DNA of 64,000 nucleotides from NCBI RefSeq assembly GCF_000226115.1, contig NC_016457.1:4402001-4466000 (forward strand), written 5' to 3'. The DNA is from Thermothielavioides terrestris NRRL 8126 (lineage: Eukaryota; Ascomycota; Sordariomycetes; Sordariales; Chaetomiaceae). The notes under the pieces were generated by a model. That model had not been told where the DNA came from, made no database searches, and saw nothing but the letters and a program-made list of their open reading frames with translations. Both the position numbers and the translations under genes were made by a program. Below, piece by piece: positions 23,334 to 33,079 of this stretch (the first letter of the stretch is position 1; each line of letters opens with the position of its first letter).

Positions 23334-25555
23334 GCGAAGCAGGGGTCGAGGTAGACGGCGGGCAGCAGCATGGCGACCATGGTGAAGTGGAAGACCTTGC
23401 GGCGGGTGTCGACCTCGCAGACCCGGGAGAGGCGGAAGACGACGGCGAGGCCGGCGGCGAGCACGGCGACCCAGTAGCCGCTCAGCAGCAGGCGCGTGTT
23501 GGCGGCGCCGAGCCAGGCGAGGCGCACGTGCTGCACCCAGCCGGCATGGCAGGTGGGCGGCTGCGAGCCGCGGGGCGGGAGGCAGATCCAGCGCTCCGTG
23601 CCGGCTTTGACAACCTGCAGGCGGAACTGCGGGATGTCGCCGAGGAGGTAGCCGAGGGCCCAGCCGATGGGTTCGTAGCCGGAGAGGGCGTAGCGCTGGA
23701 CGTAGGCTCGGATGCCGACGAGGATGACCGCGAGGATGCAGATGTAGACGTGGCAGGCGTACAGCCACTTGCGGATGGTGGCCTGGGCCTGGGTGAGGGA
23801 GACGAAGGCGCGCATGCTCGAAGACATGGCGCGTTTCCGGCGGCCGGAAGGGGTGGTGGATTTGACCCCCGTGGCCGACTTGCTGATGGCAGGCAGGGTG
23901 TGTCTCCGGGCCGGGACTCGTTGCCACGGCTCCGCGAAATTCGGCTGCACAGCACCCAAGTTCGCGGGGAGCGCGGGGACAAGTTCGGCGTCGCTGGCGG
24001 CGTCCGCATACGTGACCTTCGTGGCATTTGCGGGGACCGGGCCATCGAACTGGTCGTCAGCAGAGAAATCCGAGTCCGAAACGGCACTGCCGTAACTGGC
24101 CCTCGAGCCGGAGCGCGGGCGCTGGAAGGGCAAGAAGTGGCGAAGATCTCGGAGACCGGACTCGCCCCTGGTCAGAGGGGCGGCACGCCTGAAGCGCCAT
24201 TTTGGCACGCGAGCCAGCGAGATGCCCCATTGGATCACCTGGCTGCAAGAGACGACGAGGCCGAGGCCGCCTCCCCAGAGCAGAGCCTTCAGGATGACAG
24301 CTTGGGGAGAGCTAGCTAATAGGAGCAGGCTGATGAGGCCTGCTGAGAGCAACTGGAGCTCCGAAACCAGCAGGCTGGTGGTTGTGAAGTGGTGAAGAAT
24401 TAGACAGAGCGTCTGATGCAAGGGATAAAGCAAGGTAAGGGTTTCGCGGGAGAATTCATCTGGCCGGAATGATGGCGTCGAGGATGTGAGCAAGTCCAGT
24501 GTGAAAGGTAGGCAAGAGAGGAGCCAGTGCGTGCAGCTAAGGGGCTCCCAGTATCGTGCCCCAGGGACTAGTTGTCTCGGACAGGTGCAAATGCTGAGTA
24601 CGAGGCTTGGCAACACTGCGCCTTTGACACCCTGGGCACACAGAAGAGACACGAGAACCGGAAGCAGTGGGGGGTAGAGGAGTGGTGCCGGGTCGAATGT
24701 GGCAGGGATGCGGATCGGTATGAGCCGCGAAGGCTTCCCCTGTCGATAAGCCCAAGCGATGAGTCTCAGGGGGTACGCTGCAGCCAGACAGAAGAAGAGC
24801 CCGCCCGCCGCGAACAGCTCTATATGAGGAGTGTGTTAGCTTAGGCTACCACTCCCGGGAGAACAGTTCGCCGAAGTTTGTTTACCTTTGCGATAGGTCC
24901 GCAGGGAAGGCTGCACGTCGGCGTTCGAGGCCACCATTCTCGCTTGGCACCCGAGGAGAATTGCTTCAACTGCCCTCCGAACAAGCTCCCTGCGGCGGCG
25001 CGCCCGCTCGGCTGTGCCCCTCCAGTCGAGCCCGTGTTCGCCATGGCTGGGACGCCAATGCGGTCTCCGACCCTCCTCTTCCAGAAGGGCTGGCGAAAGC
25101 GCCGGCGTCGAGCTTCCCGACAGCTGCTCCCTCCTGCCCCTCAGTCCCTTGTGCAGTCGGCGCTTCGGCGCGGGAAGACCCCTGAGGAAGTGCTCGTCGT
25201 CCGCATCGGTGCCGCTTTCGCTGACAGGCGGAGACTCCCTTGCGAAGGAGGGAAGCGAATGGGGCGGGGAGCTTCGTGGGGGGCCGCCATCGGCAGCAGC
25301 GCGACTCGCCCGGGATGCTAGACGGTCGGAGGGTTCCAGCAACTCGGAGGGCAGCCGGCGATACGGATGCGGCGAGCGAGAGCGGATTCGCAGACTGTCG
25401 GAGGTTTCGTCGGCGCTGTCGGAGCCGGCCGTCGCAGTTGGTGACGGGCAATGCTCTGGCATGGCCGGTCGAGCAGGACGAGAGGCGTTCGCAGAGGAGC
25501 TCCTAGAGGAGCTCGTTATCGTCAACCTGGGGCGCGACCTCTCAGCGCTACGCAA
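22586..25555 (-). CDS. Dolichol kinase (SEC59-like)
   Basis: Two exons, 25555-24886 and 24819-22586 (66-nt intron, donor GTAAAC, branch GCTAAC, acceptor ATATAG), give 967 aa. The first 250 residues are hydrophilic, Ser/Arg-rich and low complexity; the actual start could be Met1 or the Met at MPEHCPSP. From exon 2 on there are many hydrophobic helices (starting LFAAGGLFFCLAAAYPLRL). The C-terminal third has the polyprenol-kinase signature: RKVFHFTMVAMLLPAVYLDP, then DGRDLRGPVVVSHIFLLIG, then GVVCVGLGDAAASLVGRRWG and KSLEGSAAF. The enzyme uses CTP to phosphorylate dolichol in the ER membrane, supplying dolichyl phosphate for N-glycosylation, O-mannosylation and GPI anchors; this is a pathway link, though not a genomic one, to the GPI-anchored GH76 protein nearby. 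It is much longer than the yeast protein (519 aa), as is usual in filamentous fungi. Confidence 0.88.
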
Positions 25556-25918
25556 TTCGATGTGAGAATGCAGGATGTTGCATGTTTGGCCGTGGCGTGT
25601 TCCGGCCTGGCTGCACTCGCGTGTCGAGTTTCATTCCTGAGACCAGATCATCGTCACATGCGAGTTGAATGCGCGGCAGCTCCTGTCAGCCGATAACAAG
25701 CTGATAAGGTTCGAGTTCACTGTATTCCGTACTCCGTACGCTAGGATGAAACCAAGGAAAGTGCCAAGTTTGCCAGCGACTTCTTTAAATCCACAACCCA
25801 GATTTCTTATTTCCACAACCCCCTATAGACGGTCCGTACACTCCCACTAAAATTTAGCTACAAACCTCGCTACGCTCCCTATCTAGATAGGGGACGTACC
25901 GCTATAAGATATATAGCA
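25556..25918. other. Island edge
   Basis: About 360 bp upstream of the dolichol kinase gene, in which composition falls from GC-rich to the RIP-type AT-rich sequence near 25850. It presumably includes the kinase promoter. Confidence 0.5.
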
Positions 25919-26287
25919 ATGCCGTCAAAGGACAAAGACATTGCTAGCCTTGCTGCTCTCGCAGGCTATAAGCTTACTATATCGCTAGCCGTATCGCTAG
26001 CTATATCGCTAGCTGCATCGCCAGCTAGCTCGCTAGCCAGCTCGCCTAGTGCCTCGCCTCCTAGATCGTCTCTTAGATTGCCTAGTTTCTTACGTAGTAC
26101 CTCGCCTTTTAGATCGCTTCCTAGATCGCCTCCTAAATCGCCTAATTCCTTATGTAATGCCTCGCCTCCTATATCGCTAGCTGTATCGCCTAGCACCTCG
26201 CCTTCTATAGCGCTAGCTATATCGCTTAGAGCCTTTTCTATCGCATTGCCCGCTCCTAATGTACATCTCTTTACTATTAAACCTTAG
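25919..26287 (+). CDS. Hypothetical 122-aa repeat protein (low confidence)
   Basis: An open frame from ATG 25919 encodes MPSKDKDIASLAALAGYKLT followed by a tetrapeptide-periodic Ser/Leu/Ala/Pro tract, the product of the 12-bp array at 25980-26231. It stays open although the surroundings are RIP-mutated. The same DNA is also open on the minus strand for 76 codons (25966-26196), giving an acidic GGDLGSDL-type repeat. Either, both or neither may be translated; a 12-bp period makes long open frames likely on both strands by itself. No family is recognised. Confidence 0.3.
   Translation: MPSKDKDIASLAALAGYKLTISLAVSLAISLAASPASSLASSPSASPPRSSLRLPSFLRSTSPFRSLPRSPPKSPNSLCNASPPISLAVSPSTSPSIALAISLRAFSIALPAPNVHLFTIKP
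25980..26231. repeat. 12-bp-period minisatellite, 21 units
   Basis: 252 bp fall into 21 consecutive 12-mers of the type TATCGCTAGCTG / CCTCGCCTCCTA / GATCGCCTCCTA with no indel. The units vary at positions 1, 6-8 and 10-12, while the core TCGC is well kept. It lies at the boundary between the gene island and the transposon block. Confidence 0.9.
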
Positions 26288-26346
26288 CTATCTTAAAAGA
26301 ATTTTCTTAACACTACTAAAGACCTTATATAGCACTATAGCTTTAC

Positions 26347-26637
26347 TGTTACACGAACAAAGTGATGTTGCTGCTCGGCCTCGTCAGCCAAGGCAGCGGC
26401 GCACTCAAACCAAATAGGAGTTTTGGAAAAGTGCAAGATGGATGTATTGCAAGAGTGTGAGATGTAAGCAAGTGCCTACCTAAATATAGGAGTGTGGTGG
26501 CCTGTGCGTAAGGTGGCCTGTGCACTGTTGCGGGGCCCAGTGCTATTGTAGAGCCCAGTGCTATTGTAGGGCCTAGTGGGCCCGCACTGCGCAGTTGGCT
26601 ACAGGTGGCCACAGGTGACCCACAACTGCGTATAACA
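26347..26637 (-). repeat. Solo LTR of family B, TSD TTTAC
   Basis: 291 bp homologous to the LTRs at 30415-30689 and 31289-31580, with TG...CA ends (TGTTACACG...TATAACA), flanked by TTTAC on both sides (26342-26346, 26638-26642). It is orientated as in element B, whose transcription strand is minus. It has three copies of a 17-bp GGGCCCAGTGCTRTTGT unit. Confidence 0.9.
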
Positions 26638-27242
26638 TTTACTATCATTAAATGCCGTTCTATAGCTAACTGTTATAGGAAGGTTAGGTATATTGACTTA
26701 TAATATTATAAAGATAGTACTATTAAATCTTAACCTAAAAAAGGTATTTAAAGGAACTTTTCTCTTCTTTCTGCTTGCCTACGTCCTAGCCGCAACGCTG
26801 ACAAACCCTTTAACACCACCACCATTCGAAAGCTCTCGCCAAGCCCTATCTAGCCGTACCGACCACCACTACGCGCAGCCCATTACACAAGTATAGGAGG
26901 TGGTAGAAAGCAGGGCAACTTAGCGGTAGCCGACTAGCAGTTAGACTTTTCGCCCTCACGTGACCTACCTACCCCACTGGGCTAGCCTAGACCCCAACAC
27001 CTGCCAACGGCTAGCAACGTCGTCTACAGCTACCAAGTAATAGGTGCCAACGACCCTACTCCCACAACGCCTAAAGAAGGAGGGTTGGCCTAGACCAGCC
27101 CCCCCCGACTACGTAAGCCTAGCCAAAGACTCACTGGACCTAGAAGAAAGTCTAGAGCCTCTAGAGCAGCCTACTAGCCTTAATGCTAACTGAAGCAAAG
27201 GCCTAGGCCTAGAGTATTATAAGCAAGCTCAAGGAAGTCTAC

Positions 27243-27743
27243 TGAATTAGGGTGATAGACTACCTGGGCATGGGGGACCCAGTTTTTCTGTTTTTCTATT
27301 TGTCTCAGAGCGTTGCATTCGTTGCCAGGGGAGGTCTGACCCTCTAGTCACATATATTTAAGTGGGCTAAGCCCATCTTCTTTATTATGAAGCAAGACAT
27401 CAAGTAGTTGTCAATATACGTTCGTTGATACTATGTTGGTGGTCCCCCTTCTTCTAGGAAGGCTATTGAGCCTCTCCTTCTGTTGTTCTACCTCTGTCTA
27501 GACGATGGGCATTTGAGCTATTGAGCTCTGACCGTATTCTTGTTGTCCTTTCTTGTGTTTCCGCTGCATCCCACTAGACGTACCTGAGCTATGTGTCTTC
27601 CTCTCGGAAGACAGTCTTCCCACTACTCGATACGTACTATCTTCATCTGTCCAAAGGGACACTGCATTCCTTTGGAAGCTATCTTGTACGCCTGGTTCTG
27701 GGTGTGGTGGGGCAGGTTGGTGTAGAGGTTTTGCACCACTTCA
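27243..27743 (+). repeat. Solo LTR, 501 bp, inverted copy at 51499-52001
   Basis: The segment begins TGAATTAGGG and ends CCACTTCA, contains a TATATTTAAG box near 27355, and is closely matched, in reverse orientation, by 51499-52001; both copies diverge abruptly at the same outer bases. CTAC precedes and follows it, a possible 4-bp duplication, but a clean 5-bp target copy was not found. No primer site or internal region adjoins, so I call it a solo LTR. Confidence 0.65.
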
Positions 27744-27759
27744 CTACTAGGCTAGCAGC

Positions 27760-28750
27760 TAAGCCGAAGACCCTACTCTAGGGCCTACGAATATATTTGA
27801 ACAAGGCCTATAGAAGCTTATAGCTAAAAAGGTTAAAAAGGCTATTGTAGAAACCAACCAATGGAAGCTATAAGCTTAAACCTAGGCTAATATAGCTATA
27901 GGAGCCCCCCTAGGAGACCCTATTGCCCCCTTAGAAAATAGTCCTACCTAAGGCTACTAGGGAGCTTACAATATATAGGGCCAATATACTAGCCGAACTA
28001 GCTATAAGAGCCTTAGCCTAGGTGATCTAAGCTATTAACCAAGCCTTAGAAAGGCCTAATAAGGCTATAGCGGCCTAGAAACTCCCTAGTAGAGATATTA
28101 TCTTGACCTTTAAAGACTTAGCTACTAAGAAGTAGTATTTAGCCAACTAGGAAAAGTAGGTTCCAAAGGCCTTTAGCCTATAAGCTTAAGAGGCAATAAA
28201 GACCTTTGTAATCCTAGTCAAAGGGGTATACTGAAGGGACTTAGATAGAGTCTTAGAGGCTACTTTCCAATGGGAAATCGGCCTCTAGAGTATTAATAAG
28301 GTCAAAATCAAGCTTCCAATGACTAAGGGCTATACTAGGGCTATAATCCTCATTGCCTTAGCCAACTAATCCGAAGCTACAAAGGCCTACGAAGAAGGCT
28401 TACTTTAGAGGGCCTAGCTATTCGACTACAAGCCCTACTAGTTAACCTTAGACCCTACCTAGTGCTTCAAATATTGGAAATAGGAGTATATCCAACGCTA
28501 TTGCCGTAAGGAAGCCCTATGCCCCAACTACGAAACTAAGGCCTATAGCCAAGAAGGTGGGCACACTAAGATGGACTGCCCTATTCGCAAAGGCCTTTAG
28601 CTACCCTACTGCCTAGCCTATAGAAGAAAGCATTTAGCCTAAGATAAGGGCTACCTAGCTTAGACCCAAGTCAAGGCTAAAGCCTAGGAGGCCTATATCT
28701 TCTAACCTTAGACCTTCGCTTAGGCCCTAGCCACTAGGCCTAGTCATCAG
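27760..28750 (+). pseudogene. LINE ORF1 relic with CCHC knuckles
   Basis: Around 28450-28650 the plus frame reads CFKYWKQEYIQRYCRK, then EALCPNYETKAYSQEGGHTKMDCP. Restoring Tyr to Cys or His gives the tandem CCHC knuckles of fungal LINE ORF1 proteins. The upstream part has TAG/TAA breaks and probable frame changes. It would have bound element RNA. Confidence 0.65.
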
Positions 28751-28839
28751 TCTTAGAATAATAGTCGAATCTTTACCTTCAACCTAATTAAACCTAATAG
28801 CCCTAGCTTAGCCTAGCTGTTAAAACGACCTTATAGTAG

Positions 28840-29075
28840 GCCTAGTGGTATAGTAGTTGCAGCTTAGGATATAGCTTAGGACCTAGCATAGCGCTAGCTT
28901 GATTACAACTTCGCGAGTTCAATTCCTACCTAAGGCTTTGCTTTCTAGGCTAGCTAACCTAGCTAGCCGCCAAGTTAGCCAGCTAGCTAGCCTCCTAGCT
29001 AACTCCTTAGCTAGCCGCCTAGCTAACTATTTAGCTAGCTAGAGGCCTAGAGCCTAACCTAGCTAGCTACCTTAG
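28840..29075 (+). repeat. Possible tRNA-derived SINE in the LINE spacer
   Basis: TAGTGGTATAGTAGTTG (28844-28860) resembles a tRNA A box and GAGTTCAATTCC (about 28915-28926) a B box; GGCCTAG before and CTAAGGC after could be the remains of an acceptor stem. A tail of CTAGCTAGC-type short repeats follows (28950-29075). A tRNA-like head with a simple-repeat tail is the SINE plan. The distance between boxes is long and stems are imperfect, so this is tentative; a functional tRNA gene is unlikely. Confidence 0.3.
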
Positions 29076-29084
29076 ACCACCTAA

Positions 29085-30414
29085 TGATACTATAAATATA
29101 TAGATCCTATTGTAGAATACTTAGGGTAGCAAAGAAGCGATTGAGACCCTACTTAAAGAGACCGATTTTAATATTCTAGCTATCTAAGAACTATAGATCA
29201 ACCTATTTACCAAGTCGACCTACTGCCCTCGAAGCTCCTAATACTACTTAGTCTATAAGTCTAAGGCCTAGGCAGCCCTATATATTGCCAAGCGCTATAG
29301 GGTTAGCTAATGGGACTACAATGTAGAAGATCTCTAGTGCTAGATTCGGCTAGAGTAGGGCCTCGAGGTCTAGTTAGTTTACAACCCTTTGGACACTAAG
29401 GAGGTACCAAGCAGGCTCCTATAGCTGCCTACCTCTACAATGCCTATAATCCTAGCAAGGGACTTTAACCTCTACTACCCTTATTAGGACCAATGTAGCT
29501 AGCTAGATCGAAAGGCCGACGAGCTGCTTGATCTAGCTATCTAATAGGATCTTAAGCTCTATATGCCCTATAGTACTACAACTTAGGCCCCTTAAGGCCG
29601 TCAGCTAGCCTAGCTATTAACCATTGACCACATTTAGACCTCTATAGGCCTATAAGGCACCTACTATGGCCTAGACACTAGGGGGCGGTCTAACTACTAC
29701 CCCTAGGCCTTCGAAGCTCTAATACCTAGGCCTAAGGGGCGCCAAAGCAACTATTGAACGGGGTAGGCCTAGAGTTTAATATAGAAAGGTGAGGTAGAAG
29801 CTGAGGCGAAGGCCTTGCCTATTATAATGGAGCTTACCTTAGGGGAACTTACTAAGTAGACTACAACTGCCTAGGGCTTATAGAAGGCCTTCAACAAGTT
29901 GATAGCTAAACTGTAAGCCATTGTAAACTGTGCTACCCCTCAGAGATAGCCCTACCAAGGCTTCTAAGCCCTAGAGTGGTCCCTAGAGATCTAAGATCTC
30001 TAGGAGTAGGCTAAGTAGGCCGAAAGAGCTTATAGGGTAGTCCCTACCCCTAAGCACTAAGCAAGTTACAATAGGGCTACCAAAGCTCTATCAAAGGCTA
30101 TTAAGGCCTCAAGAATAGCTAACTAGAGAGCTACCCTCTAGGAAGCTAGTAGCAACTAAGCTCTACTATAGAAGCTAGAAAAGTAGGCCTAGCTTAAGAG
30201 CTATACCCCTATCAACCCCCCTAAGCTCCTAGCCCTCTAGGTAGCCTAGGGGGCCTCTAGCCTAACAACCTTCGAGGCTAAGGCCTAAGCCCTCGTAAAT
30301 CGGTTTTTCCTAGACCTATCTATCGACCTCTTTGACATCTAAGACCCTGGCCTTGCTTAAGACTAGCCTAGCTAGTTTACTATCGAACAGAGAGTAATAC
30401 CTAAGGATATTAGC
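29085..30414 (+). pseudogene. LINE ORF2 relic: AP endonuclease and start of RT
   Basis: The plus frame gives IETLLKETDFNILAIQE, later MPIILARDFNLYYPY, matching the endonuclease GDFN-type box (Gly to Arg by G-to-A), then IDHIQTS, which suits its C-terminal His motif. Near 30260-30330 TTFEAKAQALVNRFFLDL matches the Tad ORF2 linker before RT. The frame stops at the composite insertion; RT motif 1 is found beyond it at about 42400. Confidence 0.75.
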
Positions 30415-30689
30415 TATTACACGAACAAAGTGGGTTGCTGCCCGGCCTCGTCAGCCAAGGCAGCGGAGCACTCAAACCAAGCAGGAGTTTTGGAAGAGTG
30501 CAAGATCGTCTGTTTTTGCAAGAGTGTGAGATGCGAGCAAGTGCCCTCCTAAATACAGGAGTGTGGTGGCCTGTGCGTAAGGTGGCCTGTGCACTGTTGC
30601 AGGGCCCAGTGCTGTTGTGGGGCCCAGTGGGCCCACACTTGCACAGTTGGCCACAGGTGGCCACAGGTGTCCCACAACTGCGTATAACA
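30415..30689 (-). repeat. LTR of element B (two 17-bp units)
   Basis: 275 bp. It is preceded by TTAGC, the left target-site copy. Its first two bases are TA, a RIP-mutated TG. It has one 17-bp unit fewer than the other two B LTRs. Confidence 0.85.
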
Positions 30690-31261
30690 ATTGCCCCCCC
30701 TACAAACAAACAGAAAAGCTGTCCTCAGCTTGCAATTCCATTGTATCTTGCACCTCAACCATCCAATCCATTCAATCCATTCAATCCATTCAATCCACCT
30801 GTCGGGTTCCTTGATCGGGGCGACTGATTAGAGCGATTGATCGGTCGGAGGTTGGAGCGGTCGGAAGGATGGGAGCCGGGCTAGGGCGACGAGGTCTTGG
30901 AAAAAGTGGTCGCAATTGACGGTTGGAAGGATGGGAGCTAGGCCGGGGCGACGAGGTCTTGGAAAGTAGTCGCGATTGACGTGGTCTTTGGGAGCCGAGC
31001 CGGGGCGACGAAGTGTTGAAGGTCGCGATTGACGTTGTTGCCCTGGATATCGACCTCTAGGTTAGGTCTCAGGAGCTCGAGGGCTTCGCAATACTTGGAG
31101 ACCACCCAAGTAAGCAAAACCATAAGTGCTTCCTAGCAGGGCACTCGGGGCACCTGCGCCCGTATGTGGTTGCCTAAGCCATATAACGCGGTACTGCTCG
31201 GGCACGCTGTTGATGAACGCTAGCTCCCTTAAAAAGGAGTCTTATCGCGGTTCATCGTACA

Positions 31262-31286
31262 GGTTCGAGTCCAGTAGTAGGCACCA
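31262..31286 (+). other. tRNA T-arm-like sequence and primer-binding site of element B
   Basis: GGTTCGAGTCC (31262-31272), an exact tRNA B-box, is followed by GTAGGCACCA (31277-31286). On the element's strand this is the primer-binding site plus a further 15 nt complementary to a tRNA, so the tRNA match extends through the T arm rather than stopping at the usual 10-18 nt. Confidence 0.55.
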
Positions 31287-31288
31287 CT

Positions 31289-31580
31289 TGTTATACGAAC
31301 AAAGTGGGTGCTGCCCAGCCTCGTTAGCCAAGGCAGCGGAGCACTCAAACTAAGCAGGAGCTTTGGAAGAGTACAAGATCGTCTGTTTTTGCAAGAGTGT
31401 GAGATGCGGGCAAGTGCCCTCCTAAATACAGGAGTGTGGTGGCCTGTGCGTAAGGTGGCCTGTGCACTGTTGCGAGGCCCAGTGCTGTTGTAGGGCCCAG
31501 TGCTGTTGTGGGGCCTAGTGGGCCCACACTTGCACAGTTGGCTACAGGTGGCCACAGGTGTCCTACAACTGCGTGTAACA
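31289..31580 (-). repeat. LTR of element B (three 17-bp units)
   Basis: 292 bp with ends TGTTATACG and TGTAACA. It is flanked by the primer-binding site on its left and by a polypurine tract on its right, so it is shared between two B units. Confidence 0.85.
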
Positions 31581-31653
31581 ATTGCCCCCCCCACAAACAA
31601 ACAGAAAAGCTGTCCTCAGCTTGCAATTCCATTGTATCTTGCACCTCAACCCT

Positions 31654-31901
31654 TGTTATACGCAACTGTGGCAAGGGCACCTATGACTACACTGTGGTTA
31701 GGGGTGACGAGCATTCCCCTTAAAAAGGGAACCTCGCCCATAACTCTTTTATAGAGACCAGACTATATCAATATACTTTTATAATATATACTAGTGTTCA
31801 AGAGTGCCGCCTTATTAGTTGACGAGACTAAGAGGCATTGATCTTTCTTACTCTCTTACGTTTATCGCTAGATAGTTACTAAGGGCTATCTATATATAAT
31901 A
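31654..31901 (+). repeat. 5' LTR of element C
   Basis: 248 bp, heavily RIP-mutated towards its 3' end (TATATATAATA for CCGCGTATAACA). It contains a CCCCTTAAAAAGGGA palindrome near 31717 and a TATA-rich segment. Confidence 0.92.
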
Positions 31902-33079
31902 AGTGGTACCTACTAACGATTTAGACCTATTTACTTCCTATCGAAGGGAGCTAAGTTCGACTTAGAAAATATTATAAGTTACGTTTAGCAAGTTGTATAG
32001 AGTAGCGCCTAAGGTAGATAATGCTCCTTTACAAAGGAGTAAGCTTTAGAAGATATATTATATAATGAACTAGTTTACTTTGCTAATACTATTAACCTAG
32101 CCTTAGATACTTTGAAGGCATTAAGAACTAGATAAAGTTAAGCCTTATAAATGTAAACGTCTATAAGGACGTTTAGTAGACATTTAAGTTTATTAAGGAC
32201 TTTAGAGTTACCTACAACGTCTAGTAGGTTACTAATATTAGCCTATAAGACCTTAAATACCTAGAAGCTATAGTATCTCTTAAGATAGTATTAGAAGGAG
32301 ACGACTATATATAATACTACGTTTAAGAACTATATATCTTAGAGTATCCTCCCTCTTAGATATTTGATAACTATATTCTATATACCTATTTTATATCTAT
32401 TAAATATAAAGTTTAGGTAATAGTTAGTAAATACCTTATCCTAGACCCTAGGATTAAAGATATTGCTTTAGAGACTAAGGACTTAACCTAAAAGACGTTA
32501 GAGACTTTAGTACTAAAGAGTTAAAGACTATAGGAGACTTTAAAACTTTAGAGGACTAACGATTAATAATTAAGACTAGTTATACTACTAGAAATATTAG
32601 TAAAGACTAGATATAATCTAATTAAGAACTAGCTATTAACTTTACTAAGTTTAACCTTCTAGGAATAACTAGAGCCTTAGGATATATCAACTATTCTTTA
32701 ATAAAGATATAAAACCTATATCGTTAGTAGCTATAATCTTAGTAGACGTTACTAAGAGCTACTAAGAGGATTATAGAATCCGCTACCTTAGAACCAATAG
32801 CCTAAAGAGGAAGACTTATTATCTCTAATAGCTTAGCTAATTAACGCCTTCGACTAGGTTCTCTAGCTACTACTATAGACGTTAAGCTAGCTATCCTAGT
32901 ACTTATCTAAGCTTCCTAGACTAAATATAGTTATCTATAACTTTAGAATAGAATATATAGACAGTTTAGTCGATTCTAATGTCTCCTCGCTATTCTAAGA
33001 GATGCTAAGTCTACTATATAGACAGTAGCCGCCCTAAGAGGGACCCTCTAAATAGATAGCTAGACCCGCTAGACAAGCG

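Larger units (their letters stand above)
26700..30414 (+). mobile_element. Tad-like LINE, RIP-degraded, left part
   Basis: A non-LTR element read on plus: an ORF1 relic with zinc knuckles, a spacer, and an ORF2 relic with an endonuclease and the region leading into reverse transcriptase. It is split by a solo LTR at 27243-27743 and by the composite insertion 30415-42238, after which it resumes at 42239. Its 5' end is not defined; 26638-26780 may already be other repeat. All frame breaks are TAG/TAA or RIP-type substitutions. Confidence 0.75.
30415..31580 (-). mobile_element. Short non-autonomous LTR element B (TRIM-like)
   Basis: Two LTRs (30415-30689, 275 bp; 31289-31580, 292 bp) bound a 599-bp interior without coding sequence. 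On the minus strand the interior begins AGTGGTGCCTACTACTGG (primer-binding site, complement of a tRNA end GTAGGCACCA at 31277-31286) and ends with a GTAGGGGGGG polypurine tract next to the 3' LTR (30690-30700), which fixes the orientation. Its LTR ends, TGTTATACG...CGTATAACA, equal those of the autonomous gypsy element C, so C probably supplied the proteins. A second copy of the polypurine tract and 73 bp of interior adjoin the 5' LTR (31581-31653), suggesting a tandem element cut short. Confidence 0.75.

Noticed and set aside
22529..24319. 596-codon plus-strand open frame
   Set aside because: Shadow of the dolichol kinase gene; low-complexity Gly/Glu/Arg composition, no family signature.
10230..25555. 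Secondary-metabolite or catabolic gene cluster
   Set aside because: The six genes have unrelated housekeeping roles and mixed orientations; no backbone enzyme or cluster regulator.
31190..31286. A functional tRNA gene at the B primer site
   Set aside because: T arm and acceptor end look right but no matching 5' acceptor stem or proper anticodon arm was found; better explained as the primer-binding site.
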